The notes under the pieces were generated by a model that was not told where the DNA came from, made no database searches, and worked only from the letters and a program-made list of their open reading frames with translations. The translations under genes were made by a program, and so were the position numbers. DNA of 64,000 nucleotides from Romboutsia sp. CE17 (GTDB taxonomy: Bacteria > Bacillota > Clostridia > Peptostreptococcales > Peptostreptococcaceae). Positions 25,175 through 34,519 of the stretch are shown one piece after another. Numbering within the stretch: the stretch's first letter is position 1; the number at the start of each line of letters is the position of its first letter. The stretch is from positions 1,302,001-1,366,000 of the forward strand of contig NZ_CP051144.1 of NCBI RefSeq assembly GCF_012317385.1. Direction: 5' to 3'.

Positions 25175-27003
25175 TTATCTACATATTTCATCTAATCTTT
25201 CTATACTCCAAATTTCCTTACATAAATCTTTGTATAAATTATTTCTCTCTAAAAGTTCCTTTTTATTAAACTCATCATAATACTTAAAGTTAAAATTTTT
25301 CTCATTTATAAATCTTAAAAATATAGGATTATTTTTATAACAATTAGGATTTAATGTTCTCGCTAGTAAGTTTTCACTGTCATACTTCTTAACTTTATCT
25401 TCATACTTCATATCTTTTAAGCTTCTATTTTTATCCTTAGGAAGTATTAGTAAACCGCCAAACTTATTTCTAAAGTGTTTAAACTCTTCTTCTGTTTCAA
25501 ACTCATTTTGATGATTTCCTTGATTATAGTTATTAGACCATATATGCTCTATATCATAACTATTTTTTTGAGATCGATTGACATAATTATCAAAACTAGA
25601 ATTAATACCACTATTACTTTCTAAGTAATATGTCATTCTAGAAATAATATGTAACATATATCTAGCTGTAAATTGATTTAGATAAAAATTATCTATAGCC
25701 TCTAATGTTTGCTCCATATTATCGATCTTACTTTTTAAAATATCCTTTAACTTATCTAAGCTTTTTCTTCTTACATCTTTAGTTATATTAAACATAGTAT
25801 ATCTAACAGAAGAATAATTAACTGTTTTAAAATTGAATACCCTTCTAGATATATATTGATCTATAAAACATGATATCAACTTTATTTTTTTATCTATAAT
25901 TTCCTGACTATCATCTAGGCATATAGATGCTAATATTATTTGATATTGTAAATTAAAATCCCTATCTGCATTATAAAAAACATACTCAAAATCTGCATTA
26001 AATTCACTAGAGTATACTTTTAGTCTCTTATATATATTTGAAAATAACTTAAACTCTTTTAATATAAAGTTTTCAAAAGATGAACTATTAATAAGTCCTA
26101 TACTTTCCCTATTTTCTCTTATCCACTTATGAAATGACTGACCTATTATTTCATAATCCTTATCTTCTGCACTTTTTTTCCTTCTCTTATAGAGTCTGCA
26201 TATTGACTTCTTATCCAATGCTTTATAAAATCAGCTTCTCCATCTTTTTCTATTTCCTTAAGCTCAAGTATAGTCTCTTGCCATAATTTATTAGCAATGT
26301 TTCTAGTTTCATCATCACTTATTTCTGATAGTAAGTATCCTTTTAACATCTCTGATGGTGTTAATCTAAGACCTCTATCATTCATAGTGACAAATACAGT
26401 ATGTGCATCTTGCTCTGTTGTAGTTGTTATCTTTATTAAAGTTACTTTGTATATTAACCATTCTATAAATAACGGCAATATATCACTTTTTAATTCTTGA
26501 GGAAATATTTTTTCAATATCCTTATATCTATTATATAAATTTATTACACTTTCATTTTTTTCATTCTCTATATCATAAGTTTCATTTTCATATAAACCTT
26601 CTAAACAAGCTTTTCTCTCTTTTACATCTATACAAAAAGTCTTTTTTCCAAACTTTTTAGTAAATATCAAATTTTCAATATTAATTTGATTTGTATTTAT
26701 ATTTTTTTGAAGGTTGTTTAAATACATTAATAATAATGTAAGTGATGATAATCTTTGCTGACCATCAATTATTTCATTTTTATCAGTTAATATTATAGGA
26801 CCTAAGAAATAGCCTCCATAATTTTCTACATCATCTTGTGTATCTCCATCTTTATAATAATTCATAAATTCATTTACTAGATCATATACAAGTTCTTGTA
26901 TTTGTTTTGTTCCCCAGTTATACTCTCTTTGATAGTATTGAACACTGTATCTATCATTAAATAAATCGTTTATCTCTATTGGATTACCTGTTATTCTATT
27001 CAT
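25175..27003 (-). pseudogene. GmrSD-like DUF262/DUF1524 type IV restriction gene, frameshifted
   Basis: Two overlapping frames together make one ~605-residue protein. The first (27003-26146) has the DUF262 domain: YSVQYYQREYNWGTKQIQEL, EIIDGQQRLSSLTLLL (the DGQQR nucleotide-binding motif) and VTMNDRGLRLTPSEMLKGYL. The second (to 25175) has the DUF1524 HNH-type nuclease core YDIEHIWSNNYN and FGGLLILPKDKNRSLKD. They join at a run of seven A on the minus strand (26173-26179): one extra A would restore SIREGKKSAEDKDYEI. GmrSD/BrxU-type enzymes cut modified phage DNA. The gene may be broken, switched by slippage, or a sequencing error. Confidence 0.82.
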
Positions 27004-27107
27004 TATACCCCCTCATTATACTTATTTTACTTTATATTTAATATTTACATATGATTATTTAAACTTGTAATATATTATACATAATATAAAATTACTTAAT
27101 AATAAAT

Positions 27108-28331
27108 TTATTTTACTCTTATTTCTCCACTCATAAGTTTTGGAAGTAGATTATCTCTTATATTGGTAATTAACTCTGTATTATTATTATTTTCAATAAT
27201 TTTATCAACTATAGGCTTCGCTATTTTAGCAAAATCTTTTATTCTTTCATAATTTATAGATATCTTTAATTCTTTTAAATCCTTAACTGTAACATGACCT
27301 AAACCTGTAGTTTGCTTATTTCTTGCTATATTAGTAAATGTAGTTTTTAAGTGTTTTAACATTAAATAAATAAATGAATATCCGTCTTCTATCTTCGGTA
27401 TAACTTTAAATATATGTTGATTTAAAATTGCATCACCTTTATACCATATAAATGTATCTATTGATGTATCTGGATTTCCAGACCATGAAAATAATATATC
27501 TTTATTTTTCAGATAAAATTTATTATCTTTTTCACCAGCAAAAAATTTAGTTCCTTCAGTTATTCCATTTTTTAATTCTGCTATTTTTATTATAGGCAAT
27601 CCACTATCTGAATAATCTTTAGCTTTAAATGACGTTCCATTTATATATTCTGCTAAGTCATATATACAACTTACTTCCCATCCCTTAGGAATCATCCCAA
27701 GCTCACTTTCAACCATCTCACCATCACTAGACTTATAAGGTTCTCCATTCTCATTAGGAAACTCAAAATCAACAAACCATCTCTTAAAAAGAGCCTGAGC
27801 CATTTCTTCTAAAGTCTTGTTCATCTCATTATTTAACTCAATCTTATCATCTAAAGAAGATAAGATATTAGCTATCTTTTCTTGTTCTTCTAAATCAGGG
27901 CGGTCTATTTCATAATTACCAATTATTCCAACATTAAGATTTTGTTGGGCTGCACCATTAGCTAGGTTAATTAGGTTTTCTCTATTATATATTAAAGAAT
28001 AGTATAAAAACTTATAATTACATACTTTTTCATTTAAAACCATATTGCAACAAGCTTGATTTGTTGATATATCATCTCCTAATATACCTAATTTACCCAC
28101 TGTAGCACCATACATAGCCATAACAACAGTGTTTTTAGGGAATATTTTTGCAGATGATTTGCTCAATGCTTCTTCTGTTATCTTTTCTTCTGTATCATAA
28201 ATTATCGTATCGTTTAACTCTTTAGTTTTTAACCATTTTACACTACCACATTCATAATAAGATTTATTTTTTCTAGATGGAGTTCCTCCACTTCCTATTT
28301 TTATACATAAATCTTTTATTTTACAACTCAT
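27108..28331 (-). CDS. hsdS: Type I restriction enzyme specificity subunit HsdS
   Basis: A 407-residue protein with two target-recognition domains, each followed by a conserved helix: the first ends ANILSSLDDKIELNNEMNKT then LEEMAQALFKRWFVDFEFP; the second ends KIIENNNNTELITNIRDNLL then PKLMSGEIRV. It sets the bipartite DNA target for both methylation and cutting. Overlaps hsdM by 11 bases, so translation is coupled. Both domains appear complete; no partial duplicate hsdS was found in the window. Confidence 0.93.
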   Translation of the reverse strand: MSCKIKDLCIKIGSGGTPSRKNKSYYECGSVKWLKTKELNDTIIYDTEEKITEEALSKSSAKIFPKNTVVMAMYGATVGKLGILGDDISTNQACCNMVLNEKVCNYKFLYYSLIYNRENLINLANGAAQQNLNVGIIGNYEIDRPDLEEQEKIANILSSLDDKIELNNEMNKTLEEMAQALFKRWFVDFEFPNENGEPYKSSDGEMVESELGMIPKGWEVSCIYDLAEYINGTSFKAKDYSDSGLPIIKIAELKNGITEGTKFFAGEKDNKFYLKNKDILFSWSGNPDTSIDTFIWYKGDAILNQHIFKVIPKIEDGYSFIYLMLKHLKTTFTNIARNKQTTGLGHVTVKDLKELKISINYERIKDFAKIAKPIVDKIIENNNNTELITNIRDNLLPKLMSGEIRVK

Positions 28332-29814
28332 ATCCTATTCCTCCAAGTTGTCTTCTTATCTCATCCTCAAGCTCTCTAGACTTCTCAAACTGCATCGCTA
28401 AAGTACTAGTAAGTCTTTCCATCTTCTCCTCAAAAGGCTCACCATCATCTTCTACTTCCTCAATTCCAACATATCTACCAGGAGTAAGAATAAAATCATG
28501 CTCTCTTATCTCATCAATACTTGCTACCTTACAGAATCCTTGAATATCTTCATAATTTTCTTCATTTTGCCAAGAAATATAAGTATTCGCTATTTTTTTA
28601 ATATCCTCATCACTTAACTCTCTTAGCCTTCTACTTACCATCTCACCCATCTTACGAGCATCTATAAATAAAGTTTGTCCCTTATGTTTTTTATCTCTAT
28701 TAAAGAACCATATACACACAGGAATTCCAGTAGTATAGAATAACTTATCAGGAAGTGCTACTATACAATCTACTAAATCATCTTCTAATATTTTTCTTCT
28801 TATCTCACCTTCATTAGAAGTATTAGAAGAAAGTGATCCATTAGCAAGTACAACTCCTGCCTTACCTTTTTGACTTAACTTATCTAGCATATGCTCAATC
28901 CAACCATAGTTAGCATTTCCAGCTGGAGGTGTTCCCCATTTCCATCTAGCATCATCTACAAGTAATGGTTGTCCCCAATCACTTTGGTTAAATGGTGGGT
29001 TTGCTAATATAAAATCAGCTTTTAAGTTCTTATGTAAATCTTCATGGAATGTATCTGCATTTTTACTTCCTAAATTATTCTCAATTCCTCTAATAGCTAA
29101 GTTCATTTTTGCTAATTTCCATGTAGTAGGGTTTGATTCTTGCCCATATACACTTATATCAAAAGCACTTCCACTATGTTCTTCTACGAATTTAAGTGAT
29201 TGAACAAACATACCTCCACTTCCACAAGCAGGGTCATATACATATCCTTTGTATGGTTCTATCATTTCTACCATAAGTGTAACTATTGATTTTGGTGTAT
29301 AGAATTCTCCTCCACCTTTTCCCTCATTAGCTGCAAATTTTCCTAGGAAATATTCATAAACTCTACCTAATACATCTTTTTCTTTTCCTTCTTTTCCACC
29401 TACATTTATATTAGTGAATAAGTCTATTATTTCTCCTAGTATTCTCTTATCTAACTCTGGTCTAGAATAATTTTTAGGTAATACTCCTCTTAGTGAGTCA
29501 TTTTCTTTTTCTATTGCATCTAGTGCATTATCTACTACTTGTCCTATTTCTGCTTGCTTTGAATGTTTTGCTATGTATTCCCAACGAGCTATTTCTGGTA
29601 CCCAGAATACTCCTTCTGCTAAGTAAGCATCTATATCTTCTGCAAACTCTTCATCTTCCTTAAGTAATTCATTGTATTTTTCCATGAATGTATCTGAAAC
29701 GTATTTTAAAAATATTAATCCTAATACTACGTGTTTGTATTCTGCTGCATCCATATTATTTCTTAATTTATCGGCACTTGCCCATAACTTTTCTTCAAAT
29801 CCTATTGTTGCCAT
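28321..29814 (-). CDS. hsdM: Type I restriction-modification DNA methyltransferase HsdM
   Basis: A 497-residue N6-adenine methyltransferase. An N-terminal helical domain (FEEKLWASADKLRNNMDAAE) is followed by the SAM site VYDPACGSGGMF (about 193-203) and catalytic NPPF at 272-275; GGGEFYTPKSIV is also typical. AAGGATG precedes the ATG. First gene of the hsdMS operon, divergent from the 159-residue gene. Its first codons are duplicated as a relic at 15153-15180. Confidence 0.95.
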   Translation of the reverse strand: MATIGFEEKLWASADKLRNNMDAAEYKHVVLGLIFLKYVSDTFMEKYNELLKEDEEFAEDIDAYLAEGVFWVPEIARWEYIAKHSKQAEIGQVVDNALDAIEKENDSLRGVLPKNYSRPELDKRILGEIIDLFTNINVGGKEGKEKDVLGRVYEYFLGKFAANEGKGGGEFYTPKSIVTLMVEMIEPYKGYVYDPACGSGGMFVQSLKFVEEHSGSAFDISVYGQESNPTTWKLAKMNLAIRGIENNLGSKNADTFHEDLHKNLKADFILANPPFNQSDWGQPLLVDDARWKWGTPPAGNANYGWIEHMLDKLSQKGKAGVVLANGSLSSNTSNEGEIRRKILEDDLVDCIVALPDKLFYTTGIPVCIWFFNRDKKHKGQTLFIDARKMGEMVSRRLRELSDEDIKKIANTYISWQNEENYEDIQGFCKVASIDEIREHDFILTPGRYVGIEEVEDDGEPFEEKMERLTSTLAMQFEKSRELEDEIRRQLGGIGYEL

Positions 29815-30534
29815 TTTTCCACATCCTTTTTACTTTATATATAAATTATAACAAATTTTATTAAATTTTATAATAAATAATATATACATCAAAGATCTCA
29901 CTAACAAACTTCTCACAGCTAGCAATATATAAATACCTGTCCGTATAGAAGGTAAACTTTATAATTATAAATATATTAAAAAGGATATATTGAAATACTC
30001 TAATATATTATTATATAAATATATACTAAAATATAAGGGGGTAATTTGGAATGGATATAGAGAGCAAGTGTAAAATAAAAGATATTTCAAAATGTTTAGT
30101 AGATGAATTTAAAGCACATGAAATTTCTATAGAAGAATTTTTAAATTTAGGTAGCAATATATCTACTATTGAATTAGGTAATAATCCAATTATATATAAA
30201 ATAGATGACTCAGATTTTATTCAATCCCTATTAAGTGAAGATGAAAAGTCAGAAATTAATATAACTATAGAGCATTTGAATAAAAATATTGAGGGTGTAG
30301 ATTATTCTTCTTATGAATATAAAATAAGTACTGGAAAGCTAATAGTCATTATCTTAGAAAGTATAGATGGATATACTTTATCTAGTTTTAGAATGGATGG
30401 AGTTGGAGAATTTTTATTTAATTGTTTATCAAAGTTTATTGGTGATGATATTGAAAAAACTGAAAATCCTTTGGATGAAGTAATTGAAGAATTAAATCAA
30501 TTTAGACCATATGGTAAATTTTTCAAATAAAAAT
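29787..30534. repeat. Repeat B, copy 2 (right border of intact R-M locus)
   Basis: Matches 15153-15900 at a constant offset of 14634 bases, covering the hsdM 5' codons, the ~235-base divergent promoter region and the 159-residue gene. Confidence 0.85.
30051..30530 (+). CDS. Unknown 159-residue protein, paralogue 2 (divergent from hsdM)
   Basis: About 92 % identical by hand count to the product of 15417-15896, with the changes spread over the chain (for instance KVA to NIT and SVEC to GVDY). It is transcribed away from hsdM and shares the intergenic region with it. The conserved end EELNQFRPYGKFFK and centre IVIILESIDG are retained. GGGGG precedes the ATG. Function unknown; constant linkage to hsdM in both copies suggests an R-M or immunity link. 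Confidence 0.65.
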   Translation: MDIESKCKIKDISKCLVDEFKAHEISIEEFLNLGSNISTIELGNNPIIYKIDDSDFIQSLLSEDEKSEINITIEHLNKNIEGVDYSSYEYKISTGKLIVIILESIDGYTLSSFRMDGVGEFLFNCLSKFIGDDIEKTENPLDEVIEELNQFRPYGKFFK

Positions 30535-30544
30535 ATTAAATTAA

Positions 30545-30598
30545 TAAAAAATGATTAGAACTATTGATATATTCTATAAATAGCTCTAATCATTTTTT
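30545..30598 (+). terminator. Terminator after the 159-residue gene
   Basis: AAAAAATGATTAGAACTATT ... AATAGCTCTAATCATTTTTT, long stem with flanking T run. Confidence 0.75.
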
Positions 30599-30739
30599 AT
30601 ACATTAGTTCTTAATATATTAAAATCGTATGCTAATATATACTTTATATGATATTCAAGTATCTTCCAATTACAAGTAATTTCATTAATCACATACTAAA
30701 AGTTTAATAATGACTTTTTTAGATGAATGTAATTTAAAA

Positions 30740-31291
30740 TCATCCTAATATTTCTAAAAATTGTTTTCTTTCGTCTATATCTTTAAATGCTGAGTAAGGA
30801 ATAACTTGAAAATATTTATATCCATTAAAAAAAATATAAATATTATACTCATTTTTAACAATTTTACATATATCATTTAAATTAACTTTTATATCTTCAT
30901 TTGAATTATTAGAAAATATTAAATAATCATCTTCTATTGTTATAGATTTCTTCCCTAAAATATAAGGTTTTTGCTTTATCAGTTTATTTAAGGATTTATT
31001 TAAGTTTATAGCTAAAATGCTATCTATTAGTAAATATCCAGCTAATCCAGTAAATAAGCTAGGTAATATATAGTTATATACATATGAAAAGTCTTTATAT
31101 ATTATATATGTATATAGCAATCCGATTACACAATATAAAAATGCTAAATATCGAGCATAACCAAAATAATGTGTCATATGACATTTATACAACTCTTTCT
31201 TATCAAATACAAATTTATATATTTTATTTTTCATAATAAACTTATTTATCTCAATATAATCTTCTTTTGTATTACTATAATATATAATCAT
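30740..31291 (-). CDS. Membrane protein with YcxB-like C-terminal domain
   Basis: A 183-residue protein: a short soluble start (TKEDYIEINKFIMKNKIYK), two membrane segments at about 43-100 (YLAFLYCVIGLLYTYIIYK and LPSLFTGLAGYLLIDSILAI) and a C-terminal domain with SITIEDDYLIFSN and IYIFFNGYKYFQVIPYSAF, the pattern of YcxB-like proteins. Function unknown. AGGAGTTTTT lies before the ATG. Confidence 0.65.
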   Translation of the reverse strand: MIIYYSNTKEDYIEINKFIMKNKIYKFVFDKKELYKCHMTHYFGYARYLAFLYCVIGLLYTYIIYKDFSYVYNYILPSLFTGLAGYLLIDSILAINLNKSLNKLIKQKPYILGKKSITIEDDYLIFSNNSNEDIKVNLNDICKIVKNEYNIYIFFNGYKYFQVIPYSAFKDIDERKQFLEILG

Positions 31292-31367
31292 AAAAAACTC
31301 CTTCTTTATTTTTATTGATTTTAATTAAATAATACCATATATTGGAATATATAGGAGGGGATTTTTG

Positions 31368-31601
31368 GTGAATTATACTGTTTTTATAGTTTTAGTTTGC
31401 TATTTTGTGTATTTTCTTAGAATGGCGTACTTAATTGGAGTTAAAGAAGAATTTAGTTTAATTTATTCAATTGATCAAGTAAAGATGTTGCAAAATGATT
31501 CTAAGAAGAGATTAAAAATTGCAAGATATATAGCATTAGTATATGTAATTATAGCTATTGGGCTACTAGTAACTGGATATAATGATTTAATAAAAAGCTA
31601 A
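31368..31601 (+). CDS. Small membrane protein, unknown function
   Basis: A 77-residue protein starting at GTG (or TTG one codon earlier) after TAGGAGGGG. It has two hydrophobic segments (YTVFIVLVCYFVYFLRMAYL and IARYIALVYVIIAIGLLV) around a charged loop. Divergent from the YcxB-like gene. No family recognised. Confidence 0.55.
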   Translation: MNYTVFIVLVCYFVYFLRMAYLIGVKEEFSLIYSIDQVKMLQNDSKKRLKIARYIALVYVIIAIGLLVTGYNDLIKS

Positions 31602-31741
31602 CTTATAAAATAATAAAATATATAGTGAGAATTAATATACCTATATTGTACAATAAAATACATAACAATATTTGTCACAGTAATAAAGTCCAGTAAATTA
31701 TTATCTAGACTATGTTAGCTTATTTCGTGATAATTATAAGA

Positions 31742-31790
31742 TAAAAATAACCACACTTTAGTATTTTTAGGCTACGGTGTGGTTATTTTT
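31742..31790. terminator. Bidirectional hairpin terminator
   Basis: AAAAATAACCACAC ... GTGTGGTTATTTTT, between convergent genes ending at 31601 (plus) and 31858 (minus). Confidence 0.75.
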
Positions 31791-31857
31791 CTATATTTTG
31801 TTCGTAATATATTGAAATTATGTATCAACTCTATTCAATAAATTGAAATTTATCAAT

Positions 31858-32382
31858 CTACGGTATATCTATACCTAAAGCATCATAATACTCACTTGTA
31901 AATTTAATTTGTGAATAATCAAATTCGGATTGTAGTTTTTTTACATATTCATAAGGAGTTTCAAACGGAATTAAATTTAATTTTTCTTGTAAATCATTTA
32001 AAACTTCTTGTTGTTCAGGAAGTATAGCATTATCATCTGATACAATAAATTCTTCAAACTTTTCTTTACTAAAACAAATAATTTGTTCAATAGCTGTAAC
32101 ACCATTTGTAGCTAAAATTAATTGAAGAAATATTTTAAAATTTTCTGCTAAAGGATATACATTCTTCTCTTCACCATTATCATCAATTAATCCATTTGGA
32201 TTAACGGCAAAAACTATTTCATCAAATCCATTTATAAAGCAATAATGAATGCCTCCACTTTCCCATCCAATAACTTTAGCTCCAATAGGCGTACAAAAAT
32301 ATCCGCCTTCTGTATCACCTTCTTCTAGTCCTATATATGACTTATCAAGTTTAAGTTTTTGATATTCTTTATATATATTCAT
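31858..32382 (-). CDS. SUKH/SMI1-like protein (possible immunity protein)
   Basis: A 174-residue soluble acidic protein. GAKVIGWESGGIHYCFINGF and EIVFAVNP, with a later YPLAENFKIFLQLILATNG, recall SMI1/KNR4 (SUKH) proteins, which often act as immunity proteins to polymorphic toxins. No toxin gene is adjacent. GGAGATAT precedes the ATG. The assignment is tentative. Its upstream region carries both recurrent motifs described at 11000 and 61923. Confidence 0.5.
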   Translation of the reverse strand: MNIYKEYQKLKLDKSYIGLEEGDTEGGYFCTPIGAKVIGWESGGIHYCFINGFDEIVFAVNPNGLIDDNGEEKNVYPLAENFKIFLQLILATNGVTAIEQIICFSKEKFEEFIVSDDNAILPEQQEVLNDLQEKLNLIPFETPYEYVKKLQSEFDYSQIKFTSEYYDALGIDIP

Positions 32383-32403
32383 ATTTATATCTCCTTTAAT
32401 AAC

Positions 32404-32485
32404 CCCTATTCATCTATACGATATTAATAATGTCATTACTTCTCATTATATAACAATTTCGAACTATGATTATATTATACATAAT
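32404..32485 (-). promoter_or_regulatory. Leader with two recurrent motifs
   Basis: On the minus strand, AAATTGTTATATAATGAGAA (about 32440-32461), preceded by a TATAAT, is one of four copies of the motif seen at 61923 and 63436. After it, TAATGACATTATTAATATCG and TATAGATGAATAG partly match the leader at 11000-11042. The gene starts at 32382. Confidence 0.4.
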
Positions 32486-32605
32486 ATTTATTTTCTAATG
32501 ACAAAACAACTTAATTGAAGAAATTTAAACTAAGCTAAGTAATTATTTATATACTTTATAGATATACCATTAAAAAGTAGCCTCTTTGCATATTTTATTA
32601 TCAAA

Positions 32606-32790
32606 GAAGTCACCCATACACCCTATAATTAAGCCTCTTCCCCCTAATCTCAACAGTACTCCCCTTACACATCTCAACCAACCTACTCCCAACCCCCTCA
32701 TCAACACTCAAAATCTCACCAATTCCCTTCTCACAACTAACAATAACTGGTAAATTATTAAAATACCTATGATTAATAATCTCAAACATA
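32606..32790 (-). pseudogene. Relic of phage dnaC, 3' end
   Basis: Nearly identical to the last ~61 codons of the intact dnaC (40626-40810), including the stop: the frame ends RLNYRVYG. It stops matching at CTCAAACATA. With the intact gene it forms a direct repeat of about 185 bases on either side of the CRISPR-Cas locus. The rest of 32486-32883 holds no gene. Confidence 0.85.
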
Positions 32791-32883
32791 TTTTATATAG
32801 TTATAATCCCAGTAATGATGTTCTATTCTTTCATTTTAGTGATGTGATATTTCTATTTTGCAAGTATAATCAATACTATATTT

Positions 32884-33306
32884 TTATCTTATTTTTTCAT
32901 ATTCATCCAAACTTTTAAGCTCTATATCATTAACTATGTTTAATTCTTTTTTATATTTTTCAAACTCTGACTCTGAAAGATACTCTAATAATGTTTCTTT
33001 TTCTGTATCTAATATATAGTACATATCTTTATTAGTCTTAGCTAATATATACCTATTATCTTGTCCTATTTTTTCTACTGACTCTGAGTTATACTCATCT
33101 TCTTTATCCTCATAATATGGAGGTATTATAGGAGCTTTTCCTGTTGTATCTTTAGTATCTTCTTTGAATATCTTTACATTATTAGCAGACATTCTAACAG
33201 CATGGTAATCATTTATTAATTTTATTTCATAATCTGATGCTCCTGCACATCCAGTTATTGTTAACATTAATAAAGCGATATTTAAAATACATATAAGTTT
33301 CTTCAT
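32884..33306 (-). CDS. Small lipoprotein, unknown function
   Basis: A 140-residue protein with a lipoprotein signal (KKLICILNIALLMLTITGC, cysteine at 20). The mature part is acidic, with DNRYILAKTNKDMYYILDTE and ESEFEKYKKELN. GGGGGAA lies upstream of the ATG. It lies beside the CRISPR array on the same strand. No family recognised. Confidence 0.6.
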   Translation of the reverse strand: MKKLICILNIALLMLTITGCAGASDYEIKLINDYHAVRMSANNVKIFKEDTKDTTGKAPIIPPYYEDKEDEYNSESVEKIGQDNRYILAKTNKDMYYILDTEKETLLEYLSESEFEKYKKELNIVNDIELKSLDEYEKIR

Positions 33307-33662
33307 TATATTCTTCCCCCTTTATTTGATTAGTTAATTTATCAGTGACTTTACACATATTGATCTATGTATATTATAATCTACACGATAAGTATACACT
33401 AAGTTACTCTAGATAATTAGATAATCATTTGCAAAACAATTTATTATCTACTCGGTAGTAATTCTTATAACTGCTTATAAGTCTATGCTAAAATATCTGG
33501 TTAGTGATGAATTACCTCAAAATATAATAAGTATGAAATAGGGAGTCAGTAAATATGACTCCCTTATCTTCAAAAAATTTTTACTTATTATACTAAAATT
33601 TAATTTTCTATCTTTAATAGAATTATAAAACATTATAACGATCTTTATAATCATTTTTTACA
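33307..33662. terminator. Intergenic stretch with hairpin (33541-33563) beyond the array
   Basis: Contains GGGAGTCA/TGACTCCC at 33541-33563, which could end the CRISPR precursor transcript (minus strand) although its U run is weak in that direction. CTACTCGGTAGTA at about 33454 is shared with repeat A (14340). The promoter of the lipoprotein gene should also be here. Confidence 0.45.
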
Positions 33663-34424
33663 TTTTTAATACTATTTAAAATAACATAACTCTAAAACCA
33701 AAATATAACTGAATCATAAAATTACCTAGTTTTAATACCATCTAAAATAACATAACTCTAAAACTAAGTGGAGTAGTTGTTGCGGCTGCTCCATGTTTTA
33801 ATACCATCTAAAATAACATAACTCTAAAACAATAGTACCTATGGTATTTTAAAAGACCAAGTTTTAATACCATCTAAAATAACATAACTCTAAAACAAGA
33901 AACCCCTTCACTTACTGAAAACGCTAGTTTTAATACCATCTAAAATAACATAACTCTAAAACTATTGCTTCTTTTTCTTTATGCTTAGCTTTGTTTTAAT
34001 ACCATCTAAAATAACATAACTCTAAAACTCCAAACTATAATGGATTATACTTTAACGCGTTTTAATACCATCTAAAATAACATAACTCTAAAACCGTGAC
34101 TAAACGGCATTCCTGTTTTCATAGGTTTTAATACCATCTAAAATAACATAACTCTAAAACTAACCCTTCCATTAATATTACCGCTTGAATGTTTTAATAC
34201 CATCTAAAATAACATAACTCTAAAACAATCTCCTTTTATATTAATTAAATGAATTTGTTTTAATACCATCTAAAATAACATAACTCTAAAACTACAGTCA
34301 TAGATTCATTATCTATACTAAAGTTTTAATACCATCTAAAATAACATAACTCTAAAACGTAATTCATAATCAAGAATAGATATAGTTAGTTTTAATACCA
34401 TCTAAAATAACATAACTCTAAAAC
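33663..34424 (-). CRISPR. Type II-A CRISPR array: 12 repeats, 11 spacers
   Basis: Repeats of 36 bases occur at a strict 66-base period, starting at 33663, 33729, 33795 and so on to 34389; every spacer is 30 bases. Eleven repeats are identical on inspection. The one at 33663-33698 has three changes and is the trailer-end repeat. In crRNA sense (minus strand) the repeat begins GTTTTAGAGTTATG and ends GGTATTAAAAC, the type II-A pattern. So the array is transcribed on the minus strand, like the cas genes, with its leader at the high-coordinate end. All spacers differ; none was seen by eye to match this window. Confidence 0.97.
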
Positions 34425-34519
34425 TCAAACTTAATATACATTAATTTATTTTATAATGCAATCAAACTAGATTTATAGAAAAGACACATAACAAATCCCT
34501 GCTATAATAGACAATATTT
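34425..34519 (-). promoter_or_regulatory. CRISPR leader
   Basis: A/T-rich 95 bases between the csn2 stop and the first repeat. On the minus strand, TTGATTGCATTATAAAAT just before the array offers promoter-like hexamers. New spacers should be added at this end, since the degenerate repeat is at the far end. The exact promoter is uncertain. Confidence 0.6.

Noticed and set aside
33699-34388. Spacers targeting the prophage, plasmid or IS in this window
   Set aside because: Comparison by eye found no match; a proper search was not possible.
33663-34424. Type II-C or type I assignment for the CRISPR locus
   Set aside because: csn2 is present after cas2, Cas9 is of the large II-A form, the repeat is 36 bases with the GTTTTAGAG start, and tracrRNA is divergent upstream of cas9.
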